From Aurantiacibacter suaedae (GTDB taxonomy: Bacteria; Pseudomonadota; Alphaproteobacteria; Sphingomonadales; Sphingomonadaceae), in NCBI RefSeq assembly GCF_005434915.1, contig NZ_SKCG01000001.1, positions 1,178,001 to 1,242,000 of the forward strand: a stretch of 64,000 bases of DNA, written 5' to 3'. Each line of letters starts with the position of its first letter. Position 1 is the stretch's first letter. The notes below the pieces were generated by a model, which did no database searches, was not told the DNA's origin, and saw only the letters and a list, made by a program, of their open reading frames with translations. Made by a program: the position numbers and the translations under genes. This document shows, piece after piece, positions 43,547 to 53,399 of this stretch.

Positions 43547-45537
43547 TGCAGATTGATCCGATCACGCTTGAACTGATGTACCACAAGTTCAAGGCTACCA
43601 CCGAAGAAATGGGCATCGCGCTCGGCCGCACCGCCCGTTCCAGCTATGTGCGCGAAACGAACGATTTCGGCACTGCTCTGTGCGATCTTAACGGCCGCTT
43701 CTTCGCCTATCCCCAAGCCACTGGCATCTCGCTCGGGGTCGATCAGGATTGCAGCGCCTTCATTGCCGCCTTTGACAGCCTCGAGCCGGGCGACATCCTG
43801 GTTACCAACCATCCCTATGCCGCACCCGGCGTCGGCAGCCACCTGCCCGACATCAACCTGTTGCAGCCCTATTTTCACGAAGGCGAGATCGTCTGCTTCG
43901 GCTGGACCTTCGCGCACTGCGCCGACATCGGCGGCGGTGTCCCAAGTTCGATCAGCCCCTCGTTCCAGAACATCTTCCAGGAAGGCTTGCAGATCCCGCC
44001 GCTCAAGCTGGCGGAAAAGGGAATACGCAATCCGGCCTTTACCGCCATCCTGCGCGCCAACAGCCGCATTCCCGATATCGTCGAGGGCGACCTGCAAGCC
44101 CAGCTCAGCGCGCTGGCAGTGGGCGAGCGGCGGGTGGCCGAACTGGTCGCAGTACATGGGCTGGAAACTGTCCGCGCCGCGCAATCGGGCGTTGTCGAAT
44201 ATGCCCGTCGGCGCGCTTCCAGCGTGCTCGAACGACTGACCGACGGCACCTACGAATTTCACGACTATCTCGACGATGACTATCACACGAAGATCCCGGT
44301 GCGGCTGCGCTGCAGGATGACGATCGACAAGGGCACGATCCACCTCGATCTCACGGGCACCGATCCGCAGCTTCTGGCACCCTACAACGTGCCGACCGGA
44401 GGCGTGCGACACCCGTACCTCACCACCAAGCTAATGCACATGCTCTACACCTTCGATCCCGAGCTGCCGCTCAACTATGGCATCTTTGAGAACATCACGG
44501 TGCACGTGCCCAAAGGCACGGTGATGAACCCCGAAGCGCCGGCCGCAGTGGGCATCCGCCATGCCGGCGCAATCCGCTTCAACGATGCGGTGCAGGGGTG
44601 CCTGCTGGCCGCCAATCCGGCCATGGCGGCGGCAGCCAGCGGCGGGACCGTGATCCCCGCAGTGGTCGCCCATGTCGATCCGGCCAGCGGCGGGCAGCGC
44701 GTGGCCGTCGTGCAGGGAATTGCCGGCGGCGGCGGCGGCAGCATCCATGTCGATGGTGCCGACGGGCGCGATCGCAGCCTTGCCAACATTCACAACACCC
44801 CCAGCGAACGCAGCGAGGCCGACTTGCCCTTGCAGGTCGTCGACTATGCCCTGCGCCCTGACAGCGGCGGCGCCGGCAAGCGGCGCGGCGGGCACGGCGT
44901 GGTCTATTCGGTCAAGCTGCTGGAAGACGGGATGGAGTTCATGGGTCGCGGCCTTGAACGCTTCGTGTTTCAGCCCTGGGGCGCAGAAGGCGGGCTGCCG
45001 GGCGAACCTGCGCGCGTGGTGCTCAACATGGGCACCCCCGACGAGCGCGATCTCGGCAAGATCGACAAGGTGGTGGCACGCGCGGGCGATGTCATCACCA
45101 TCATGACCCCCGGAGGCGGTGGCTACGGCGACCCCTTCGAACGCGAAGTGGCCCGCGTGGCCGATGACGTCGCCCGCGGGCTGGTATCGCGCGAGGCGGC
45201 CAAGCGCGATTATGGCGTGGTGCTGGACGAGGCTGTCGCTACGGTCGATGAAGCTGCGACCAAGGCGCTGCGCGCGAGCCCTCGCACCGCACACAGCGCC
45301 TTTTGCCCCGCCCGCCAATTGTGGGAGCAGGTGTTCGACGACGAGGTGATGACGCGCATGAGCACGGCCGTTCTCGCACTGCCCTCCGGGATGCGCCACC
45401 AGAGCCGCGCCGCCATTTTCGCGGCTGCCTCGCCCGCCATCGTCACCCAAGGGCCCCAGGCGCTGGCGACCGACGGCTTTGACATGCCCGCAGCACGCGC
45501 AAGGGTCATCGCTGCCATCGAGGAGATCGCCGCATGA
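43546..45537 (+). CDS. Hydantoinase/oxoprolinase subunit B
   Basis: This is the partner subunit, 663 residues. PF02538-type sequence begins at the N-terminus (IDPITLELMYHKFKATTEEM, ALGRTARSSYVRETNDFGTA). It continues with NHPYAAPGVGSHLPDINLLQ and the C-terminal MTPGGGGYGDPFEREVARVA. The start overlaps the hyuA stop (TGATG), so both subunits are made together. Acetone carboxylase-like complexes share the fold but need a third small subunit that is not present, which favours the hydantoinase/oxoprolinase function. Confidence 0.9.
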   Translation: MQIDPITLELMYHKFKATTEEMGIALGRTARSSYVRETNDFGTALCDLNGRFFAYPQATGISLGVDQDCSAFIAAFDSLEPGDILVTNHPYAAPGVGSHLPDINLLQPYFHEGEIVCFGWTFAHCADIGGGVPSSISPSFQNIFQEGLQIPPLKLAEKGIRNPAFTAILRANSRIPDIVEGDLQAQLSALAVGERRVAELVAVHGLETVRAAQSGVVEYARRRASSVLERLTDGTYEFHDYLDDDYHTKIPVRLRCRMTIDKGTIHLDLTGTDPQLLAPYNVPTGGVRHPYLTTKLMHMLYTFDPELPLNYGIFENITVHVPKGTVMNPEAPAAVGIRHAGAIRFNDAVQGCLLAANPAMAAAASGGTVIPAVVAHVDPASGGQRVAVVQGIAGGGGGSIHVDGADGRDRSLANIHNTPSERSEADLPLQVVDYALRPDSGGAGKRRGGHGVVYSVKLLEDGMEFMGRGLERFVFQPWGAEGGLPGEPARVVLNMGTPDERDLGKIDKVVARAGDVITIMTPGGGGYGDPFEREVARVADDVARGLVSREAAKRDYGVVLDEAVATVDEAATKALRASPRTAHSAFCPARQLWEQVFDDEVMTRMSTAVLALPSGMRHQSRAAIFAAASPAIVTQGPQALATDGFDMPAARARVIAAIEEIAA

Positions 45538-46799
45538 GCGCTGCTGCCAACCCTGCCACGTCGAAGAAGTCGCTTGCGGTCGTCGCCTCCGCGATTGCCA
45601 TCGAAGGTTACGACCTTTCGATCTATGCGCTGTTTGCGCTCTCGATCGCGTATACCTTCTTCGACCAGGCCGGTAGCGCCACCGGGCTGCTGCTGGCAGT
45701 CGCAACGCTGGGGGTAGGCTATGTCATGCGTCCGCTCGGCGGGGTGCTGCTGGGCCTTTATGCCGACCGGGTAGGCCGCAAGGCTGCGATTGCCCTGATC
45801 GTGTTGATGATGTCAGCCAGCACCGGGCTGATCGGGCTGATCCCGTCCTATCCTGCCATCGGCCTTGCCGCCCCGATCCTGGTAGTCCTGCTAAGGCTGG
45901 TGCAGGGCTTCTTTTCCGGCGGTGCGGCAGCGGGCAGCATCTCGTTCCTGGTCGAGAGCGCACCTCCGAACAAACGCGCCTTCTACGCCAGCTGGCAACA
46001 GGCAAGCCAGGTCGGCGCCTTTCTGCTCTCGGCCCTGATCGGCGCCGCCATTTCGAGCGCGCTCACGCCCGAGGAACTCAACAGCTGGGGCTGGCGCGTT
46101 CCCTTTGTGCTGGCCTTGCTGTTCGGCCCACTCGGGCTCTACATCAAGCGCTCCATGCCCGATCCTGAAAGCTTCAAGGAAGCGCGCGCCGAGGCGGCCG
46201 AGCCTGCCGCCAAGATGCTCACCGGCACCCGTCCGAGCGAGGTGCTGATCGGCGCTGGCCTGTCATGCCTGTGGAATGTCACCGCCTTCATCCTGCTCTA
46301 TTTCATGCCGACCTATGCCCAGAGCAGCTTCGGCATCGACATGGCTGCGGCCTTTCGCGCGAGCTGCGCAGGCGCGGCCACCTTGTTCGTGTTGTGCCCG
46401 CTAATGGGCATGTTGTCGGACCGTTACGGCTGCAAGCCGGTGATGCTCGCCGCGGCAATCGGCCTGGCCGTGCTAATTTATCCCGCGCTCGCTTTCGTGG
46501 CCGAGGTGCCGACCGAGGCCCGCCTGATTATCGCGCAGATGGGGCTGGCGGTGCTGATCGCGGCCTATACCGCGCCGATCTCGGCGCTGCTGGCCGAGCT
46601 GTTCCCGATCCATCGCCGCTCCACCGGGCTGTCGATCGCCTACAACCTGTCCACGCTGATCGTTGGTGGCTTCGGCCCCTTCTTCGTAACCTGGCTGATG
46701 ATTGAGACGGGCGACCAGATGGCACCGGCCTACTATGTCGCGGGTGCCGCGCTCATCAGCACCGTGGCGCTGCTTTTCGCGCGTGAGGCCGACCGATGA
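45534..46799 (+). CDS. MFS transporter, metabolite:H+ symporter (MHS) family
   Basis: A 421-residue, 12-helix inner-membrane symporter. The start region AIAIEGYDLSIYALFALSIA and the loop PLGGVLLGLYADRVGRKAAI match the MHS branch, which imports organic acids, betaines, citrate or shikimate. RLVQGFFSGGAAAGSISFLV is the helix-4/5 signature. Its ATG overlaps the hyuB stop by 4 bp, so it is translationally coupled and probably imports the hydantoinase substrate or a related acid. Confidence 0.9.
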   Translation: MSAAANPATSKKSLAVVASAIAIEGYDLSIYALFALSIAYTFFDQAGSATGLLLAVATLGVGYVMRPLGGVLLGLYADRVGRKAAIALIVLMMSASTGLIGLIPSYPAIGLAAPILVVLLRLVQGFFSGGAAAGSISFLVESAPPNKRAFYASWQQASQVGAFLLSALIGAAISSALTPEELNSWGWRVPFVLALLFGPLGLYIKRSMPDPESFKEARAEAAEPAAKMLTGTRPSEVLIGAGLSCLWNVTAFILLYFMPTYAQSSFGIDMAAAFRASCAGAATLFVLCPLMGMLSDRYGCKPVMLAAAIGLAVLIYPALAFVAEVPTEARLIIAQMGLAVLIAAYTAPISALLAELFPIHRRSTGLSIAYNLSTLIVGGFGPFFVTWLMIETGDQMAPAYYVAGAALISTVALLFAREADR

Positions 46800-47674
46800 G
46801 CGAGGATACGCTGCGCCCCGCAGTCAATGCCCGCGCCGGAGAATACGAGCGCGAGGTGCTGGACCTGGCCGATGCCTGTGCGGCAGCGGGCAAAGCTGTT
46901 GTCACCGCCAGCTATGGCGATGCACCGCATCAGCGGCTCGACATTCTCGCGCCCGCCGAGCCGAGCGGATCGCTGCGCCCGGCGCTGGTTTTTTGCCATG
47001 GCGGCGGTTTTACCCATGGCAACCGGCGCTGGAATCACTTTATGGCCCCGCTGGTCCATGCCGCAGGCGGTGTGCTGGTTTCGATCGACTACCGCCTGCT
47101 CGAACCGGGCGATTCCGGCCCGCCGCCGCTCGAAGACATGATGGCGGCCATGCGATGGCTAGGCACGCACGGAGCCAGCAACGGAATCGATCCCGCGGCG
47201 CTGTTCATCGGCGGCCACAGCGCCGGGGCTGCACTTGCCGCGGCCTTTGCCCTGCGTCCGGATCTGATCGAGGCTGCTGCCCTTCCCCCCGGGTCACTGC
47301 GCGGTGTTCTTTCGATCAGCGGCAGCCTGCATCGCTGGGCTATCACCGGCACTCCCGGCGCGGGCTATGCCCTGCCAGACGGACCATTGCCGGTCGACGA
47401 AGGCACCCCGCTGGCGCTGCTGGACAATCTGGGCGTGCCCATGCTGGTCGCCTGGGGCGGGCGCGAACGCCAACGCGCACGGGTAGAACGTTCGAGCATG
47501 AAGCTGGTCAGTGCGCTGGCTGATGCAGGCGTCGATCACGAATGGGCCTGCATCGAGGAGGCCGATCACTTCGAGACCCACACCTTCACCGGCCTGCCCG
47601 AGCATCCGCTCGCCAGACAGGTGCGCGGCTGGCTGGAGCGCCTCGGCGCCCCTGCCCCTACGCCTGCCGCCTAG
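46796..47674 (+). CDS. Alpha/beta hydrolase, esterase/lipase (BD-FAE type)
   Basis: A cytoplasmic 292-residue hydrolase. The oxyanion motif HGGG is in LVFCHGGGFTHGNRRWNHFM and the nucleophile elbow is FIGGHSAGAALAAAFALRPD (G-H-S-A-G). ADHFETHTFTG near the end supplies the catalytic His region. It is the fourth gene of the operon hyuA - hyuB - MFS - hydrolase, with ATGA overlap. It probably cleaves an ester or N-formyl/amide bond of the imported compound. Its stop (TAG) interlocks with the convergent carboxylesterase stop in a shared CTAG. Confidence 0.85.
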   Translation: MSEDTLRPAVNARAGEYEREVLDLADACAAAGKAVVTASYGDAPHQRLDILAPAEPSGSLRPALVFCHGGGFTHGNRRWNHFMAPLVHAAGGVLVSIDYRLLEPGDSGPPPLEDMMAAMRWLGTHGASNGIDPAALFIGGHSAGAALAAAFALRPDLIEAAALPPGSLRGVLSISGSLHRWAITGTPGAGYALPDGPLPVDEGTPLALLDNLGVPMLVAWGGRERQRARVERSSMKLVSALADAGVDHEWACIEEADHFETHTFTGLPEHPLARQVRGWLERLGAPAPTPAA

Positions 47675-49260
47675 AAGTCAAATCTCGCATCGGCCCATAG
47701 CTGCTTTTCAGCCGCAGCCGGATCCTTTGCCAGCGAGGATTGCGCGTCGAACAGCATGGTGGCGCGGTTGCCGGTTTCGTAGCGCTGCCAGGTGGGGCCA
47801 TTATCGTTTTCCGGCAGGCCCTCGCGAATAAAGCTGACCCACCGTGCGTACATATCATCTGCGAGGCGATCGGCCGCCGGCCCTTCGGGGCCAAGGAAAG
47901 CCGAGCGCGGATCGCGCGTTTGCTGCCACACCAGCGGCAGTTCGGAACCATGCACAGAGTAGCCGGCATTGGGCGCTTTTTCGCGCGGCATATCGAGCCG
48001 GTAGACATAAGTTGGCGCGTGACCTGACTGGGCATCGGCGCAGCGACATGTCGGGATGAAATATTCCTCCGCCGTGATTGCGGCATAGCGCCGGTCGGTG
48101 GCGCTCGCCTGCGGCATCAGCGCATCGTAGCGGGCATAGACCGGCGCGAAATCGGCCAAGGCCATATTGGCCAGGTCATCCTGCACCACCACCCCTGGGC
48201 CAAAGCGCGAGGGGCCGAAGAACGCGTTCTCGTCGCGCGTGGTGCCGATCAGCAGGGGTACGCCAGCGCCACTTCCCGCCGCAATCGCTTCAAGCGGCAA
48301 TTGCGCAAGATGCATCCCGTCGATCACCGGGCGGAACGGATACTTGCGAGGCCAGCGGGCCGAAATTTCTTCCTGTGCTGCCAGCAGACGGTCGACCGGC
48401 AGGCTGGCGATGGCTGCGGAATCATGTGGCCCAAGGACATCGGTCAGAATAGCGGCCATGGCGTCGGAATCGCCCGCGGTGTTGATCGTCTCAGCCCCGC
48501 CGCTTTCGGCAATGGCAGCGCGAAAGAGCCCACGCGCGCGGGGCATGGCGAGCAGGGTGCACACGTTCTTGGCACCCGCGCTTTGCCCCCCGACGGTGAC
48601 CATCGCCGGATCGCCGCCAAACCGGGCAATATTGTCGCGTACCCAGCCCAGTGCTGCAAGGATATCGAGCATCCCGTTATTGCCACTTCCACGATAGCTC
48701 TCACCCAGCAAGGAGCTGACATCGCAGAAGCCGAGCAGGCCTACCCGGTAGCTGATCGTCACGCACACGATCCCCGCTCGGGCAAGCGCAGCGCCATCAA
48801 ACACTGGCATCCGGCTCGACCCGGCCACGTTGCCGCCGCCGTGAATCCACACATAGACCGGGTGCGGCCCCGGTGTCCGCGGACGCCAGATGTTGAGCGC
48901 GAGGCAATCCTCCGACGGCTCAGATCCCGGGCCGTAGATACGCTCGGAAAGCGGCTTCTGGATCGGTGGCGGGGCAAAATTGTCGGCAATCAGCACATCT
49001 TTGCGCATCGGCGCCGGCTGCGGGGCGCGGAAGCGCAGCGCGCCCACCGGTGCTGCGGCAAACGGCACGCCAAGAAAGCGCACGCAGTCATTGAGCAAAG
49101 TGCCAAGGACCGGCCCCTCACGCGTCTCGACTACACCCTGATCGCCCGGATCTGCCGCTCCGGGCGCCGAAGCAGACTGGCCCCAGCCGGCACATCCACC
49201 CGCTGCGAGAACCGAGCCCAGCGCAAGGAATTGCCGACGTTCGAGGGCGGAATGGATCAT
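47671..49260 (-). CDS. Carboxylesterase type B, exported (probable Tat lipoprotein)
   Basis: A 529-residue type-B esterase. The N-terminus has a twin-arginine-like signal (ERRQFLALGS) and a lipobox-like AAGGC, so export as a folded lipoprotein is likely. The enzyme body includes GPVLGTLLNDCVRFLGVPFA, PVYVWIHGGGNVAGSS (oxyanion) and VTVGGQSAGAKNVCTLL with the catalytic Ser. The Glu and His of the triad are expected near DENAFFGPSRFGPG and SVHGSELPLVW. It lies after the TonB receptor but beyond a terminator. It probably de-esterifies an imported or surface-bound substrate. Confidence 0.88.
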   Translation of the reverse strand: MIHSALERRQFLALGSVLAAGGCAGWGQSASAPGAADPGDQGVVETREGPVLGTLLNDCVRFLGVPFAAAPVGALRFRAPQPAPMRKDVLIADNFAPPPIQKPLSERIYGPGSEPSEDCLALNIWRPRTPGPHPVYVWIHGGGNVAGSSRMPVFDGAALARAGIVCVTISYRVGLLGFCDVSSLLGESYRGSGNNGMLDILAALGWVRDNIARFGGDPAMVTVGGQSAGAKNVCTLLAMPRARGLFRAAIAESGGAETINTAGDSDAMAAILTDVLGPHDSAAIASLPVDRLLAAQEEISARWPRKYPFRPVIDGMHLAQLPLEAIAAGSGAGVPLLIGTTRDENAFFGPSRFGPGVVVQDDLANMALADFAPVYARYDALMPQASATDRRYAAITAEEYFIPTCRCADAQSGHAPTYVYRLDMPREKAPNAGYSVHGSELPLVWQQTRDPRSAFLGPEGPAADRLADDMYARWVSFIREGLPENDNGPTWQRYETGNRATMLFDAQSSLAKDPAAAEKQLWADARFDF

Positions 49261-49292
49261 AGCTGTAGCCTTTTCTGGAAGTCTTTAATGCG

Positions 49293-49321
49293 AAAAGGGG
49301 CAGGCCATGCTGACCTGCCCC
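49293..49321 (-). terminator. Rho-independent terminator after the second TonB receptor
   Basis: In the minus direction GGGGCAGG pairs with CCTGCCCC around a 9-nt loop and is followed by TTTT. It stands between the receptor stop and the esterase start. Confidence 0.8.
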
Positions 49322-49348
49322 TCCTTCTGCTTCAAGTGCTGTTCGCGC

Positions 49349-51610
49349 TCAGAAACGGTATGCGGCATTGATGCCGAAGCGACGAACCGAAGGTTCGAGC
49401 TGAACGCCACCGTAAAATGCCTTCTCGTAGACGTTCGAATAGTAGTTCTTGTCAGTCAAATTCTCGACATAGGCGGTGACCGAGACCGTCCCGTTGTCGA
49501 CGCCCGCACGCAGGTTGAAAGCGTGGTAGGCGGGCGAGATGAAAGGATACTCGAAATAACGCAGCGCCAGGATCGAGGACAGGGATTCGCTGCGATAAGT
49601 CCACTCGGGACGAATGAAGCCTTCGAAGCTGTCGCTGATGTCACTGCGGTATTCCAGGCTGCCTCCAGCGGTCCACTTGGGCGCGTTGATAAGCGGACGG
49701 TCCGATGCATCCACGGTCACGCCATCGACGATCGCGTTCTCGTATTCGCGGAACCTGGCATCGTTGAAACCGCCGTGCAGCGACAGTGTCAGTTCGGGCA
49801 TCACCTTGAAGTCGAGGCTGCCGTCGATGCCGTAGCTGCGTGCGCTGGTGGCGTTGTCGATGCCGTTGACCGAGATCAGCGTCACTCCGTCGTCAGCCAG
49901 ATAGATGAAGCGGCTGGCGAGCTGGATGTCATTCCAGTCCATGTAGAAGCCCGAAAGGTCAACGCGCAGGCGGTCGTCGAATGCGGTGAACTTGACGCCG
50001 CCTTCGTAGTTCCACAGCGTTTCGGGGTTGTAGAACTCCTGCTGGATCAACTGCGAGGTCTGCACGCCGCCCGACTTGAAGCCGCGCGAAACTGTCGCAT
50101 ACAGCATCAGGTCCGGGTTCGGTTCATAGGTGATGTTGAAGCGGGGCGAGAAATCGTTGAACGACTTTTCCCGATCGATGTTGTCGGTAATGGCGCCGTT
50201 CGAGCGACGCTGATAAACACGGCTCACCTTTTCGTGCGAGTAGCGACCGCCCACGGTGAAGGCCAGTGTCTCGGTCAGATTATAGGTCGCCTGGGCGAAC
50301 ACGGCTTGGTAAGTGTTTTCCGCTGAGCTCAGGATGCCCGAGATCTCGTCGTCGGGGGCTCGGCCCAGCAGCCCGGCCTCGCCGAAGTTGGTTGCCTGAT
50401 CGGTATCGCCGGTGTCCTTGCCCGCATTGACGCCAAAGCTCCACTGGAACGGGCCATCGCCAGCCGACTGCACGCGCAGTTCGCCGCTGAGCGAATCACG
50501 AGACAGCAGGTTGTTCTCGTAGAAGTAGTCGAAGCTGCCACCGTCAACATCGCCGCGGTTGAAGATCTCAGCCTTGAGATAGCCGAACACACCGGTCACG
50601 GTCACTGCATCGCCTTCCCACACGGCGCGATCGCTCACATACCAGAAGTCGCTGCCCACGCTCTGCGGACGGTTGAAGTTCACCTCGCTGGTGTTGTCCG
50701 GGTAGAAGCCCACTCCGTCCTCGTCAGCCGGGCCGGGTGCACCGCCATAATAAACGTTGCGCCAGGTGCGTGTCAGGTAGCCGGTTGGCACGCCAGCACG
50801 CATTCCGTTGCGCTCCCTTGTATAGCTGAAGGTCACATCATTGGTGAAGTTGCCGCTCGGGGTGAAGCGCGCAATGACGCGGCCGGTCTTGTAGTTGGTG
50901 TTGTTGCCACCACCGATTTCGTTGATGTTGTGGATGTTGCCGTCCGAGCTTTCGATCTGGCCGGCAAAACGCACCGCCAGCACGCCCGGCGCGATCGGGA
51001 GGTTGAGCACGGCCGAAGCCCGCTTGGTATCGAAGCTGGAAAAGCCGAGCGAAACCGAACCTTCGATGTAATCGACCGGCTTGGCCGTGGACACGTTGAT
51101 CGCGCCGCCGACAGAGTTACGGCCGAAATAGGTGCCTTGCGGGCCACGCAGCACTTCAATCCGCTCGAGGTCGACCACGTCGGGGTTCGAGGTGCCCGCA
51201 ATGACGCTGAAATCGTCGATGTAGAAGGCATAGGCCGAAGGACGCACGTCAGCATAGGGATCGAGCTGGTTCGAGACACCGCGCAAGGACAACTCCTTGC
51301 GGTCGCGTGAGCCGTTGCTGGCAAAGCTGACGTTCGGGGTCATGGCGAAGTAATCTTCGATACCACGCACGTTGGACTTCGCCAGTTGCTCGCCGGTGAT
51401 GGCGGTGATCGCAATCGGCACGTCCTGGACCGATTCATTGCGACGCTGGGCGGTCACGACAATGGCATCGAGCCCAAGGCTGGGGCGCTCTCTTTCCGCC
51501 TCGGCATCCTGCGCCAGTGCCGGCATGGCCATGAGGCCGATCGACCCCACGCCCAGCAGCAGTGCTGCCCGCTTGAACATTACCGTGCCCGTCTTCACTT
51601 GGCTCTTCAT
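49349..51610 (-). CDS. TonB-dependent outer-membrane receptor (second)
   Basis: A 753-residue receptor from the ATG at 51610, giving MKSQVKTGTVMFKRAALLLG and a signal peptide ending at ALAQDAE. Upstream in-frame codons add residues without a signal character. The plug has IVVTAQRRNESVQDVPIAIT, DLERIEVLRGPQGTYFGRNS and VGGAINVSTAKPVDYIEG. The C-terminus ends VRRFGINAAYRF. Its regulation probably follows the nuclear-transport-factor-like gene upstream, behind a candidate LysR box. Its ligand is presumably the substrate of the hydantoinase/malonate cluster. Confidence 0.92.
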   Translation of the reverse strand: MKSQVKTGTVMFKRAALLLGVGSIGLMAMPALAQDAEAERERPSLGLDAIVVTAQRRNESVQDVPIAITAITGEQLAKSNVRGIEDYFAMTPNVSFASNGSRDRKELSLRGVSNQLDPYADVRPSAYAFYIDDFSVIAGTSNPDVVDLERIEVLRGPQGTYFGRNSVGGAINVSTAKPVDYIEGSVSLGFSSFDTKRASAVLNLPIAPGVLAVRFAGQIESSDGNIHNINEIGGGNNTNYKTGRVIARFTPSGNFTNDVTFSYTRERNGMRAGVPTGYLTRTWRNVYYGGAPGPADEDGVGFYPDNTSEVNFNRPQSVGSDFWYVSDRAVWEGDAVTVTGVFGYLKAEIFNRGDVDGGSFDYFYENNLLSRDSLSGELRVQSAGDGPFQWSFGVNAGKDTGDTDQATNFGEAGLLGRAPDDEISGILSSAENTYQAVFAQATYNLTETLAFTVGGRYSHEKVSRVYQRRSNGAITDNIDREKSFNDFSPRFNITYEPNPDLMLYATVSRGFKSGGVQTSQLIQQEFYNPETLWNYEGGVKFTAFDDRLRVDLSGFYMDWNDIQLASRFIYLADDGVTLISVNGIDNATSARSYGIDGSLDFKVMPELTLSLHGGFNDARFREYENAIVDGVTVDASDRPLINAPKWTAGGSLEYRSDISDSFEGFIRPEWTYRSESLSSILALRYFEYPFISPAYHAFNLRAGVDNGTVSVTAYVENLTDKNYYSNVYEKAFYGGVQLEPSVRRFGINAAYRF

Positions 51611-51714
51611 ATTTCCGTACCCCTTGGTAATTGCCCGCAGCAACGCGGCCTTTTTGTTTGCCGATTTATTTGCAGTCGAAATATTTGAGTCCGTTCCAGC
51701 ACCGGAACCGGATT

Positions 51715-52245
51715 TTACTTGCGCCAGCACAAATCAGCCACGGGCGAGCTGCCCGGCTCGATCTGGGTCCGCACCAGCGAAATCTCCGTTATCAGGCCGT
51801 CGCGCAGGTCAGCATGGCCGGCTGCCAGCAAACATCTGGGAACACCATCACGACGACTGCGGATCACATGCATTGTGTATTCGCGCTGCCCGGCCTCAGA
51901 GCATTCAACGAACGGCAATGCGATTTCTACCTGCGCCCCACTGTTCTGGATGCGCTGAAAATGCGTGAGCAGTGCGGGCAACCCTTCGGCCACGACGCCG
52001 CCGTCAATCCGCAGAACGGCATCATCGGTGAAGAAACGAGCAAAGCCGGCCTGCTCGAATGGAATGCCGTCCGCCATCTGAACATTCCACCAGGCGAACA
52101 TTCTCGTCATGACACCCGAGCAGCTGTCGACTTCCGCTTGCGCTGTGGCAGTGACGAGTGGATCGCCAGCCATAGCGGGCTGAATCTCGGGGACCGGACC
52201 GCCAAGGGCTAGCAGTGCGCTGGCAATGATGACATTTGCGTCCAT
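51715..52245 (-). CDS. SnoaL/NTF2-like domain protein
   Basis: A 176-residue protein with a possible short export signal (MDANVIIASALLALGGPVPE). The NTF2-like cone fold is suggested by FAWWNVQMADGIPFEQAGFA, FFTDDAVLRIDGGVVAEGLP, LLTHFQRIQNSGAQVEIALP and ISLVRTQIEP. Such folds serve as small isomerases, dehydratases or binding proteins. No catalytic residues can be claimed. It precedes the TonB receptor by 105 bp on the same strand, so the two may be cotranscribed. Confidence 0.65.
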   Translation of the reverse strand: MDANVIIASALLALGGPVPEIQPAMAGDPLVTATAQAEVDSCSGVMTRMFAWWNVQMADGIPFEQAGFARFFTDDAVLRIDGGVVAEGLPALLTHFQRIQNSGAQVEIALPFVECSEAGQREYTMHVIRSRRDGVPRCLLAAGHADLRDGLITEISLVRTQIEPGSSPVADLCWRK

Positions 52246-52354
52246 TGAAGATCCTCGTCTTCAGTGAGCAATCCGCGCTTCACTTCATTAAACTGTCTTG
52301 GTTGCAGACTATTGCCGGAACCTTCGCAATCAATGCGGGCCTGCGGTTGAGTTC

Positions 52355-52371
52355 GTTGTTTTTAGCGCAAC
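52355..52371. promoter_or_regulatory. GTTGTTTTTAGCGCAAC, weaker candidate LysR box (site 2)
   Basis: It matches GTTG-N9-CAAC, 110-126 bp upstream of the SnoaL-like gene, but its centre fits the other sites poorly. The remainder of the 386-bp gap 52246-52631 shows no gene. Confidence 0.4.
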
Positions 52372-52631
52372 GCTGATATTTGAATGAACGCCCCGGTCAC
52401 CCGCACGAGGCCGGACCTTCAACAGCGGCGCTTCAACACCGTTTCAGCAACGCCTGGCTGCTGCTAGCCCGCGGGTCAGCCACTCGGCCACCGAAGCCGA
52501 AGCCATTCCTGTCCAAGTCAGTGAGGCAGGCACAAGCGCCATGCCCTGTCAGGCAATCTGTTGCAGTGACCAGCCGACAGGCATGATTGCACCACAATCC
52601 CCGGTGACTGATGCCCGCCAGCGAAGGCAAT

Positions 52632-53396
52632 CTATGCTGGCAAGAGGCCGCGCACGAAGAGGAAAAAGAGCGAGGGCCCCAGAAGACAGCCCAGACCCGT
52701 GTAGAACGTGGCTGTCATGGCTCCATAAGGCACCAGACGCTTGTCAGTGGCCGCCAGCCCTCCTGACACTCCGCTTGTCGTTCCCATCAAGCCACCGTAG
52801 GCCATTGCAGCCTTCGGGTTATCGAGGCCGATCAATGGTGCAACGAAGGGCGTACCAATCATCACCAACACGGATTTCACAAGTCCTGCCGCCACCGAAA
52901 GAGCCATAACCTCGCTCGAAGCGCCCAGCGCAGTTCCGGTGACCGGCCCCACGATGTAGGTGGCCGCTCCCGCGCCCAGCGTCGTGATACTGACTGCATC
53001 GGAATATCCGAAGGCCAGCGCCACCAGTCCGCCAGCGACAAAAGACAGCACTAGGCCGAGTATCAAAGACAGAACGCCGACAAGGCCAGCCCGTCGCATC
53101 TCCGAAAACTCTACTCCGTAGGCTGTCGATACGATGGCGAAATCCCGCAACATCGCGCCACCCATGAGCGCCAGCCCGCCGAACAGCGGGATGTCCGAAA
53201 GCCCCTTCGTTCCGCCGCTCACGCGTCCACCGAAATAGGCGAGCGCCAATCCCAGTGCGATGGCCACCGCCGAACCGTGAATCCTGCCACCGCTAAGGCG
53301 CTGCGATATCCTGTTGCTGAACCACATCAGCAACCCGATCAGAGCAAAGGCAAACAACAGCCCGTTGTCGACAAGAACCTCTTCCATAAGCTCCAT
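52632..53396 (-). CDS. madM: Malonate transporter subunit MadM
   Basis: This is the large subunit of the two-component malonate:Na+ symporter, 254 residues with about seven or eight helices. Typical sequence includes GLLFAFALIGLLMWFSNRIS, HGSAVAIALGLALAYFGGRV, GLALMGGAMLRDFAIVSTAY and GAGAATYIVGPVTGTALGAS. It is adjacent to the small subunit MadL (4 bp apart) and to malonyl-CoA synthetase and decarboxylase genes, so the malonate assignment is well supported by context. Confidence 0.9.
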   Translation of the reverse strand: MELMEEVLVDNGLLFAFALIGLLMWFSNRISQRLSGGRIHGSAVAIALGLALAYFGGRVSGGTKGLSDIPLFGGLALMGGAMLRDFAIVSTAYGVEFSEMRRAGLVGVLSLILGLVLSFVAGGLVALAFGYSDAVSITTLGAGAATYIVGPVTGTALGASSEVMALSVAAGLVKSVLVMIGTPFVAPLIGLDNPKAAMAYGGLMGTTSGVSGGLAATDKRLVPYGAMTATFYTGLGCLLGPSLFFLFVRGLLPA

Positions 53397-53399
53397 GAC

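Noticed and set aside
41489-45537. Acetone or acetophenone carboxylase
   Set aside because: The subunit folds match, but no third small carboxylase subunit or related gene is present.
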